DNA of 7,278 bases from NCBI GenBank assembly GCA_023388835.1, contig JAEWFK010000143.1, positions 1-7,278 of the forward strand, written 5' to 3'. A program made the position numbers and the translations under genes. The notes below the pieces were generated by a model. It did not search any database, had not been told where the DNA came from, and saw only the letters and a list, made by a program, of their open reading frames with translations. This document shows, in pieces, positions 1 to 6,446 of this stretch. Source of the stretch: Pseudomonadota bacterium (GTDB taxonomy: Bacteria > Pseudomonadota > Gammaproteobacteria > Burkholderiales > Burkholderiaceae_B). The first letter of the stretch is position 1. Every line of letters begins with the position of its first letter.

Positions 1-814
1 AGACGCCGCGCCCGTGATTGCCGTCTATGGGCTTGACCACCACGGGCAGGCCAATGTCCTGCGCGGCATCCCATGCCTCTTGCGCGGACTCGGCCACGCG
101 CCCTTCCGGCACCGGCACGCCGCAAGACTGCAGCAGGCGGCGGGTCAGTTCCTTGTCGCGGGAGATGCCTTCGGCGATGGCGCTGGTACGGTCGGTTTCT
201 GCCGTCCAGATGCGTCTCTGCGCCGCAGCGTAGCCGAGCTGCACCAAGTTGGCGTCGTTCAGCCGTATTGTAGGAATACCCCGGCGGTCGGCGGCCTCGG
301 CGATGCAGGCGGTGCTTGGACCCAGGTGCAGGTCTTCGGCCATATCGCGCAATTGCTTGACGGCCGCCGCGACGTCGAACGGGCGGCCTTCGATGGCGGC
401 CATGACCAAGTCGCGCCCAGCGTGCAGTGCAGCTCGGGTGATATCTTCATGCCAGGCGCAGTCGACCACCACTTTGTAGACGCCTCGTGTCGAGGTTTCC
501 CGGGCCCTGCCGAAGCCGCCAGGCATGCCCGCCAGGGCCTGCAGCTCGAGAGTCACATGCTCCATTACATGCGCGGGCCAGGTCCCTCGCTGCAGCCGCT
601 GCAGAAAGCCGCCGCGCTCGCCGATGCTGCATCGATGTTCGATCAGCGTAGGCAATTCCTTCATCAAGCGTTCCGTGAAGCCCGGCAGGGTATTCGAGGG
701 AAAGTCTTCGAGTTCGCCGATGTCGACCCAGGCTTCGATGGCGGGCCGATATGTCCAGATGCTCGGCCCCCGCAACAGAAACATGCGTTTGAACGTAATG
801 GAACGAGTATTCAT
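1..814 (-). CDS. cphA: Cyanophycin synthetase, N-terminal part (cut by left edge)
   Basis: Cyanophycin synthetase polymerises aspartate and arginine, using ATP, into the cytosolic storage polymer multi-L-arginyl-poly-L-aspartate. About 271 codons are visible out of roughly 850-900 usual for the family. The N-terminal domain (about residues 1-160) shows LRGPSIW (14-20), PGFTERL (44-50), RGGFLQRL (67-74), HVTLELQALAG (86-96) and GFGRARET (100-107). The start of the ATP-grasp domain follows: LGPST (164-168), VQLGY (191-195), TDRTSAI (207-213), DKELT (220-224) and GVPVPEG (232-238). It ends at the glycine-rich nucleotide loop KPIDGNHGRG (261-270), exactly at the window edge. The catalytic core and the Mur-ligase-like C-terminal domain lie outside. 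I chose the ATG at 814; in-frame ATGs also exist at 829 and 784, and none has a convincing Shine-Dalgarno sequence. It is transcribed divergently from the ABC transporter. Burkholderiales often carry two paralogues (cphA and cphA'), and I cannot tell which this is. Confidence 0.93.
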   Translation of the reverse strand, partial: MNTRSITFKRMFLLRGPSIWTYRPAIEAWVDIGELEDFPSNTLPGFTERLMKELPTLIEHRCSIGERGGFLQRLQRGTWPAHVMEHVTLELQALAGMPGGFGRARETSTRGVYKVVVDCAWHEDITRAALHAGRDLVMAAIEGRPFDVAAAVKQLRDMAEDLHLGPSTACIAEAADRRGIPTIRLNDANLVQLGYAAAQRRIWTAETDRTSAIAEGISRDKELTRRLLQSCGVPVPEGRVAESAQEAWDAAQDIGLPVVVKPIDGNHGRGV

Positions 815-878
815 CGGTATGGCGGACATCAAGACAAGAGGCCTGCACGGCGGAGTGCTCGTATTTAACGGCAGTTTT

Positions 879-913
879 CGATCCCCCGGATTGCCCGCCC
901 CGGTCCGGAATCG
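879..913. repeat. Imperfect inverted repeat in the divergent intergenic region
   Basis: The arm CGATCCCCCGGA (879-890) pairs imperfectly with TCCGGAATCG (904-913), leaving a 13-base GC-rich loop. It lies in the 206-base region between cphA and the transporter, just downstream of the possible cphA -10 hexamer, so it would fall in the cphA leader RNA or act as a two-sided operator. No known regulator site is recognised. In GC-rich DNA such a repeat can occur by chance. Confidence 0.25.
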
Positions 914-916
914 AAA

Positions 917-922
917 AATATA
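917..922 (-). promoter_or_regulatory. Possible -10 element for cphA
   Basis: Read on the minus strand this hexamer is TATATT, a 5/6 match to the sigma-70 -10 consensus, inside the only clearly AT-rich island of the window (about 911-950). No good -35 hexamer is found 16-18 bases upstream, so the promoter is weak, activator-dependent or elsewhere. Transcription from here would leave a leader of about 95 bases before the cphA ATG at 814. This is a pattern match only. Confidence 0.2.
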
Positions 923-961
923 TCGGCCGGGAGCAAAAAAACGACATTTCCTTCTACCCCG

Positions 962-990
962 TTCACAAGCCGTTGCGAAGAAGTGAAAAT
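962..990 (+). promoter_or_regulatory. Candidate sigma-70 promoter for the ABC transporter operon
   Basis: TTCACA (962-967, 5/6 match to the -35 consensus) is followed after exactly 17 bases by GAAAAT (985-990, 4/6 match to the -10 consensus). A start of transcription near 997 would give a short leader of about 24 bases before the ATG at 1021. The position supports 1021 as the true start, because the upstream in-frame TTG at 973 would lie inside the promoter. This is inferred from sequence pattern alone. Confidence 0.35.
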
Positions 991-1020
991 ACGCGCGGCT
1001 CCTTCCGAAGCAACACACTC

Positions 1021-3276
1021 ATGACATCCGCATATCCCGACGCCGGCACCGACCGCGGCGTAATCCCCGAGGCCTGGCGTGAGGTCGTTCTGGCGCAGTT
1101 GCACGGTGGCGAAACCGTACAGGCCTCGATGCCTGTCGACCTGGGGCCGGACCTGTACTTTCGTGACGGCCTGCTGGTGCTCACCAGCGAGCGCATCTTG
1201 TTCCGCGAATCGCCGGGCCGGAACTGGCGGTCATGGCCGCTCTCCCCCGAATTGGAGCTTCACCTGAAGGACCATGCGGGCGTCGGCACACTCTCACTGC
1301 ACGATTCCGCGCAGCGGCTGGCTGAATGGCGGCACACGCTGCGATCCGGGACAGCGGCGCACGGCTTCCTCGCGCAATTCGAATCCCGAAACCGTAATGC
1401 CGGGTCTGCGGCGCCGGAGCCGGATCCTGATGCGGAAGACGATTTCGACACCTTCGCAGGTTCGGGAAATGTGGCCGCCGAACAGCCCTCGCCCGGGGAA
1501 TCATGGGCGCTGCTGCGCTTATGGCGCTTTGCGAAGCCCTACCGCCTGCTGCTGACCGTAGGCTTCCTCCTGACACTGGTTTCGACCGCTGCTTCTCTGG
1601 TTGCGCCCTACTTGACGATGCCCTTGATGGACAAGGTGCTCATTCCGTTCCAGAACGGCGCTCCGATCCGCTGGGATCTGGTGGGCACGTATCTGACCGC
1701 CTTGTTCGTATCGGCCCTTTTCGCCTGGGGGCTGGGATGGGGTCGTACCTATGTGCTGGCCTGGGTCAGCGAACGCATCGGTGCCGATCTGCGCACCGCC
1801 ACCTACGCCCATCTGCAGAAGCTGCCTTTGCAATACTACGGCGGAAAGCGCACGGGCGATCTGATGGCGCGCATAGGCAATGAAACTGACCGTATCTGCC
1901 TGTTCCTGTCTCTGCACTTGCTGGATTTCGCGACTGACCTGCTGGTGTTGATCATGACAGCCTGCATCCTGCTCTCCATCAATCCCTGGCTGGCGCTGGT
2001 CACGTTGCTACCGCTGCCCCTCATCGTCTGGCTCATCCATCTGGTGCGCGACCGGCTGCGCTATGGCTTCGAGAAAGTGGACCGCGTGTGGGCGGAACTG
2101 ACCAATGTGCTGGCGGACACCATTCCGGGCATACGGGTGGTGAAGGCATTCGCTCAGGAACAACGGGAGATCCGGCGCTTCCGGGGAGCCAATGACCGCA
2201 ACCTGGCGATCAACGACCGGGTGAATCGTATCTGGGCGCTATTTTCGCCGTCCGTCACCCTGCTGACGGAAGTCGGCCTGCTCATCGTCTGGGCGTTCGG
2301 CATCTGGCTGGTATCTCGCGACCAGATCACGGTGGGCGTGTTGACCGCCTTCCTCACCTACATCAGCCGCTTTTACGTCCGGCTGGACGGCATGAGCCGG
2401 ATCGTATCGCATACGCAAAAGGCAGCAGCCGGTGCGCGGCGCATCTTCGATATCCTGGACCACGTATCGACCGTACCCGAACCCACGCGGCCCGTGCCCG
2501 TCGAGCAGATCAAGGGCAGTATCCAGTTGCGCGACGTCAGCTTCCGCTATGGCAACCGCCGGATCATCCATCATCTGAACCTGGATATCGCGCCCGGCGA
2601 GCTGATCGGACTGGTGGGCCACAGCGGTTCGGGGAAGAGCACACTGATCAATCTCATTTGCCGTTTCTACGATGTATCGCAGGGCTCCATCCGGCTGGAC
2701 GGCACCGACATCCGTTCGTTCTCGGTTGCGGACTACCGCCGTCATATCGGCCTGGTCCTGCAGGAGCCCTTCCTCTTCTTCGGCACGATCGCCGAGAACA
2801 TCGCCTATGGCAAGCCGGACGCCAGCCGCGACGAGATCATCGCCGCCGCGCGCGCGGCCCACGCCCATGAGTTCATCCTGCGGCTGCCGCATGGCTACGA
2901 TTCCCTGGTAGGCGAGCGGGGGCAAGCCCTGTCGGGCGGCGAGCGCCAACGTATCTCCATTGCCCGCGCACTGCTCATCGATCCGCCCATCCTGATTCTT
3001 GACGAGGCCACCGCATCGGTGGATACCGCCACCGAGAAGGAAATCCAGAAGGCGCTGGACAATCTGGTCCAGGGGCGCACCACCTTGTGCATCGCCCATC
3101 GGCTCAGCACCCTGCAGCAGGCCGACCGCTTGGTCGTACTGGAACACGGCCGCATTGTGGAGATCGGGACCCACCAGGAACTGCTGGCGCGTCAAGGCGT
3201 TTATCACGAGCTCTACCTGGCTCAGGCTCAAGAGGCCGTGGCCGAAGCCGCCACTGCGAGTTCGACCCATGACTAA
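1021..3276 (+). CDS. Cyanophycin metabolism-associated ABC transporter (fused permease and ATPase)
   Basis: This 751-residue inner-membrane exporter half-transporter presumably acts as a homodimer. In order it has: an N-terminal cytosolic region (about 18-125) with the strand pattern GLLVLTSERILF (50-61), resembling bacterial PH-like domains; an acidic linker (about 130-145); six membrane segments (about 176-200, 220-243, 294-322, 323-345, 410-433, 439-460); and an ATPase domain (about 500-735). The ATPase domain is intact: Walker A GHSGSGKST (533-541), Q-loop Gln581, signature LSGGERQ (637-643), Walker B ending in Asp661-Glu662, and switch His693. The family is found beside cyanophycin genes, and cphA diverges from it here, but the substrate is not known to me. 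The start at 1021 is preferred over TTG 973 because a candidate promoter covers 973; the Shine-Dalgarno sequence is weak. The extension makes it longer than the usual roughly 580-620 residues for MsbA-like exporters. Confidence 0.9.
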   Translation: MTSAYPDAGTDRGVIPEAWREVVLAQLHGGETVQASMPVDLGPDLYFRDGLLVLTSERILFRESPGRNWRSWPLSPELELHLKDHAGVGTLSLHDSAQRLAEWRHTLRSGTAAHGFLAQFESRNRNAGSAAPEPDPDAEDDFDTFAGSGNVAAEQPSPGESWALLRLWRFAKPYRLLLTVGFLLTLVSTAASLVAPYLTMPLMDKVLIPFQNGAPIRWDLVGTYLTALFVSALFAWGLGWGRTYVLAWVSERIGADLRTATYAHLQKLPLQYYGGKRTGDLMARIGNETDRICLFLSLHLLDFATDLLVLIMTACILLSINPWLALVTLLPLPLIVWLIHLVRDRLRYGFEKVDRVWAELTNVLADTIPGIRVVKAFAQEQREIRRFRGANDRNLAINDRVNRIWALFSPSVTLLTEVGLLIVWAFGIWLVSRDQITVGVLTAFLTYISRFYVRLDGMSRIVSHTQKAAAGARRIFDILDHVSTVPEPTRPVPVEQIKGSIQLRDVSFRYGNRRIIHHLNLDIAPGELIGLVGHSGSGKSTLINLICRFYDVSQGSIRLDGTDIRSFSVADYRRHIGLVLQEPFLFFGTIAENIAYGKPDASRDEIIAAARAAHAHEFILRLPHGYDSLVGERGQALSGGERQRISIARALLIDPPILILDEATASVDTATEKEIQKALDNLVQGRTTLCIAHRLSTLQQADRLVVLEHGRIVEIGTHQELLARQGVYHELYLAQAQEAVAEAATASSTHD

Positions 3277-3784
3277 AGCCCACTCTTCTCACCTGGCATC
3301 TGCCTATGCCGCTGAGGCCATGACGGCCGCGATTCCCCTGAAGCGCGACCCGCACGGGCGGCTGCTGCTGTGCCGCCCGGGACAGCAGCCCGTGCCTGTG
3401 ACGCCGGTACGCGCTTTCCCGCTATCGGCGGCCGACGAAGCGATCTCTCTGGTGGGCCCGGATGGCAGCGAATACGGATGGATAGAACGGCTGGAGAACC
3501 TGGCGTCGGCGACCCGCGCCCTGTTGCTAGAGGAGCTTTCCAGGCAAGCGTTCACGCCGCTCATCACCCGGATCCTGCGGGTTTCCAGCCGCAGCACGCC
3601 CACGCAGTGGGACATCGAGACCGACAGAGGGACCACGCAGCTGAGCTTGAAGGCGGAAGAAGACATCCGCCGGCTCCCCGATGGCGGCTTGCTGATCGCT
3701 GACGCCCATGGCCTGTCCTTCATGGTGCGCAATCCCACCGATCTGGACAAGGCCAGCCGTCGGCTGCTGGATCACTTCCTCTGA
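3269..3784 (+). CDS. DUF1854 family protein, partner of the cyanophycin-associated ABC transporter
   Basis: This is a 171-residue protein with no signal peptide or membrane segment, so it is presumably cytosolic. After about 45 variable residues comes the conserved DUF1854 core: RAFPLSAADEAISLVGPDG (48-66), EYGWIERL (68-75), a segment rich in EELSRQAF (88-95), RILRVSS (101-107), the characteristic WDIETDRGTTQLSL (114-127), and a C-terminal strand-helix ending in LIADAHGLSF (142-151) and LDKASRRLLDHFL (159-171). Its ATG lies inside the end of the transporter gene, sharing the 8 bases ATGACTAA (3269-3276), and no strong ribosome binding site precedes it, so translational coupling is likely. DUF1854 proteins recur next to this type of transporter. 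A role as accessory or regulatory subunit is inferred; no activity is known to me. The N-terminus is set by overlap and family length rather than by a ribosome binding site. Confidence 0.88.
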   Translation: MTKAHSSHLASAYAAEAMTAAIPLKRDPHGRLLLCRPGQQPVPVTPVRAFPLSAADEAISLVGPDGSEYGWIERLENLASATRALLLEELSRQAFTPLITRILRVSSRSTPTQWDIETDRGTTQLSLKAEEDIRRLPDGGLLIADAHGLSFMVRNPTDLDKASRRLLDHFL

Positions 3785-3806
3785 AGCCGCCCCGGCTTCA
3801 GCCGGG
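3782..3806. terminator. Convergent hairpin region, possible bidirectional terminator
   Basis: TGAAGCCG (3782-3789) and CGGCTTCA (3793-3800) form a perfect 8-bp stem with a CCC loop. An overlapping alternative is CCCGGC (3791-3796) with GCCGGG (3801-3806), a 6-bp stem with a TTCA loop. The left arm of the first hairpin begins with the TGA stop of the DUF1854 gene, and the right arm holds the complement of the treY stop. There is no T-run on either strand, so intrinsic termination is not assured; the structure may instead protect 3' ends. It is the only candidate terminator between the converging operons. Confidence 0.4.
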
Positions 3807-6446
3807 ATCACGACACAACACCACCAAAGGCAGCCCAGCCAACACATCCGCCAGCTCGGCCTCGCGGCCGGCGCCACGCAGACGCCGGCCCCGCAGCACA
3901 TCGCGCCAGCCTTCCGCAGGGGAAGGCAGCGCCAGGCCGTGACCGGACCAGTGTTCGGGAGCCGCTACGGGCATGCCGTCAGGGCCGCACTGCAGCAGGG
4001 TCGCGCCTTTGACACCGGCCACCACCACAATGTCTTCCCCACGGCAGAAAGCAAGCACCTGTTCTTTGCGCAAGCCGGTCACGGCGAGTGGCCGGTAGCC
4101 GGACTCAAACGCGGCCGAGCGGTCGATGCGCAAAGCCATAAGAAAGGCGATCAGCGCTTGCTTGACACGGCCATCCGACCACGCGGCCGCCGGCCAACGC
4201 CCGGCTTCGAACGGGGTTCGCGCGCCCGAAGCGCCCCCCGTGGCATGCGCGAGCGCGCTGTCCCGGGCATCGAAATCGACTGCCCGGCGATTATCCGGAT
4301 CGACCAGAGAAAAATCGCGGAATTCCGTGCCTTGATAGAGATCTGGAATCCCGGGGCAAGTCATGCGCAGGACGACTTGGGCGAGCCCGTTGGCGATGGC
4401 TGCCGGTTCGAGGCGGCGGGCGAATGATTCGATTTCACGCAGCACTGAGTGGCATGGCCCGCCCGGCGCCATCCGGTACAGCCAAGCGGCGCAATTCGCC
4501 TCGCGTTCAGAATCCGGCTCGAACCAGCTCGAAAGCTGTTTGCCTTCCCGCAACGCTTTGATGGCCCACTGCTCCACCCGCTCGAGATACGCCGCCACGC
4601 CAGGGGGATCGTCAGCGCTCAGTTCCGTTGGCCAAGCGCCCGCCAGCATCTGCATCAACATGTAGCGGAAAGCCATACTCGGACCCTTTGCCGGCAAGTT
4701 TCCCGCATCGACCCGCAGCCATTCATTCGCGAGCCCCAGCCACTCGTCCGGAATCTCGGAGAGCGCCGCGAGGCGGGCCCGGAGATCTTCCCCACGCTTG
4801 TGGTCGTGCGTTGCGGTGGCCAGCAGCCCCCATGGCGAGCCGGCCGCGCGGCGCATGTTGTTCTCATGAAAGATGTGGACCGGCAGCGCGAAGACTGTTG
4901 GATCCGACCCCACCTCGTTCCGTGACAACAAGGCGCCATAGCGGTAGAAGGTCGTGTCTTCGAGCGATTTGGCCGCCAGCGGGGGAGTCAGCTGCTGGAA
5001 GCGGCGCACGGCCGAGCGCGCCTCATCGGAAGCGGGCGCCACCGCGCCCAGCCATTGATCCAGCAAGGGCAGCAAGGCCGCATGCAGCCCATCGTCATGG
5101 CGAGCGGCAGCCATGGCGCCTCGCAAGGCGTGGTCAAACCATCGCTGATCGGCGGCCGAACGCGGGCCGTCCTCTACGTATGTGCGGTAAACCGGGAAAT
5201 GGCTCAGCAAGGCGTCCAGCATCCGGCCGATTACGGCGCGCGTCCAGTCGCGCGTTGCAGGGTTCTTTTGCGCCAGGCGGGCCAGCATATCGAGCAATTT
5301 CCCGCGCTCCGCCACGAAATGGCGCTCCAGCATCTCACGCCGGGCATCGACGACCCAGGCCTCTGCCGGCCGACCATCGTCCGCAATCTTTCCCCAGCCG
5401 GACCGCAGCGGGAATTCGCCTGCGCCGTCGTGCAGCACGGCTCCGACGTCCGCGGCAAAGTCGTAGCCGGTGGTCCCGCTCACCGCCCAACGCGCGTCAA
5501 GCGTTTCGCCAGGCGCCAAGATCTTCTCGACCACGATCCACGGCTCCTGCGGCGCCGGCGCCCCGGGGTGCCGGCCTTGCACTGCCGCCATGGCGGCCCG
5601 CAGACGGCGGCAATAAGTCAGCGGCAAGGCGAGCCCGTCGACGTGATCGATGCGCAGCCCGTCTATGACGCCTTCGGCATATAGCTGCAAAGGCAGGCGG
5701 TGCACGGCCTGAAAGATGCGCTCACGCTCGACCCGCACGCCTATGAGACTGCTCACTTCAAAAAAACGCCGCCAATTGATGATTTCCGCCGCGCAACGCC
5801 ACCAGGCCAAGCGATAATGTTGCCGCTCCAGCAGGGCATGCAGGCGTTGTCGCCCTTGCGCGCCGGCCGGGTCGTGCGCAGCCAGGACAGCGGGGGTTCC
5901 GCCCGGAATGCTCGCCGGCTCGAGGCTGGCCGGCGCCAATGGATAAGGAACATCGTGCACAGTGAGGTAAAAGCCGCGCTCGTCATCATGCTTCAACCGG
6001 ATGTCGCCGCAGCTCAAGGCGTCGGCATACTGCTTTCCAAGGAACGGCGCCAGGAGCTTGCCGGGCATCAACGGCATATCCCAATCGATATCGAAGGCGT
6101 CCGCCCATTCGCTTTCCTGACCTCGCTTCAGCACATCCCACCACCAGGCATTGTCCGGATCCGTCGCCATGTGGTTGGGCACGATGTCGAGCAGCAGACC
6201 CATGCCGGCATGTCTGGCCTCCGCCGACAGATGCCGCAGGGCCGTCTCGCCGCCCCTTACGGAATCTACCCGCCCGTGGTCGACGACATCGTAGCCGTGC
6301 GTGGAGCCGGCACTCGACTGCGAGATGGGCGACAAATACAGATGGCTCACACCGAGCCTTGCAAAGTAGGGCAGGTCCTTACGCGCCTGGTTCAGCGTAT
6401 AGCCTTCGTGCAATTGCAGGCGCAGCGTGGCGCGGGGGAGGATCAT
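3798..6446 (-). CDS. treY: Malto-oligosyltrehalose synthase
   Basis: This complete 882-residue cytosolic GH13 enzyme converts the terminal alpha-1,4 bond at the reducing end of malto-oligosaccharides into an alpha,alpha-1,1 bond, giving maltooligosyl-trehalose, the substrate of TreZ. The N-terminus RATLRLQLHEGYT (5-17), HLYLSPI (35-41) and STHGYDVVD (48-56) are typical of TreY. GH13 regions follow: DIVPNH (87-92), GLRIDHVDGL (263-272) with the expected nucleophile Asp267, VVEKIL (305-310) with the expected acid/base Glu307, and ATHDHKRGED (545-554) with Asp548. A late conserved block is CPGIPDLYQGTE (697-708). No key residue is missing, and the length fits proteobacterial TreY, which is longer than the archaeal form of about 720. 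The start is fixed by a good ribosome binding site and by the ATGA overlap with malQ, implying co-transcription from a promoter beyond the right edge. Catalytic roles are assigned by family homology. Confidence 0.95.
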   Translation of the reverse strand: MILPRATLRLQLHEGYTLNQARKDLPYFARLGVSHLYLSPISQSSAGSTHGYDVVDHGRVDSVRGGETALRHLSAEARHAGMGLLLDIVPNHMATDPDNAWWWDVLKRGQESEWADAFDIDWDMPLMPGKLLAPFLGKQYADALSCGDIRLKHDDERGFYLTVHDVPYPLAPASLEPASIPGGTPAVLAAHDPAGAQGRQRLHALLERQHYRLAWWRCAAEIINWRRFFEVSSLIGVRVERERIFQAVHRLPLQLYAEGVIDGLRIDHVDGLALPLTYCRRLRAAMAAVQGRHPGAPAPQEPWIVVEKILAPGETLDARWAVSGTTGYDFAADVGAVLHDGAGEFPLRSGWGKIADDGRPAEAWVVDARREMLERHFVAERGKLLDMLARLAQKNPATRDWTRAVIGRMLDALLSHFPVYRTYVEDGPRSAADQRWFDHALRGAMAAARHDDGLHAALLPLLDQWLGAVAPASDEARSAVRRFQQLTPPLAAKSLEDTTFYRYGALLSRNEVGSDPTVFALPVHIFHENNMRRAAGSPWGLLATATHDHKRGEDLRARLAALSEIPDEWLGLANEWLRVDAGNLPAKGPSMAFRYMLMQMLAGAWPTELSADDPPGVAAYLERVEQWAIKALREGKQLSSWFEPDSEREANCAAWLYRMAPGGPCHSVLREIESFARRLEPAAIANGLAQVVLRMTCPGIPDLYQGTEFRDFSLVDPDNRRAVDFDARDSALAHATGGASGARTPFEAGRWPAAAWSDGRVKQALIAFLMALRIDRSAAFESGYRPLAVTGLRKEQVLAFCRGEDIVVVAGVKGATLLQCGPDGMPVAAPEHWSGHGLALPSPAEGWRDVLRGRRLRGAGREAELADVLAGLPLVVLCRDPG

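Noticed and set aside
14..868. Long plus-strand open frame opposite cphA
   Set aside because: The minus strand reads a clear cyanophycin synthetase with conserved motifs over the same bases. The plus frame gives a low-complexity Arg/Gly/Ala-rich product, as expected from GC-rich antisense.
973..1020. TTG start giving the transporter 16 extra residues
   Set aside because: The extra residues look non-conserved, TTG lacks a ribosome binding site, and a candidate promoter spans 962-990. ATG 1021 is the better start.
2999..3268. Upstream extension of the DUF1854 reading frame into the transporter gene
   Set aside because: The frame is open by chance and yields Arg/Pro/Trp-rich sequence unlike the family; the ATG at 3269 gives the usual length.
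2239..3270. 343-codon minus-strand open frame opposite the transporter
   Set aside because: It lies entirely within the ATPase half of the transporter, whose motifs are intact. It has no recognisable domain and is a codon-bias shadow.
3708..4427. Plus-strand open frame continuing past the DUF1854 stop
   Set aside because: It is in a different frame from DUF1854 and antisense to the treY C-terminus. It has no domain and no ribosome binding site.
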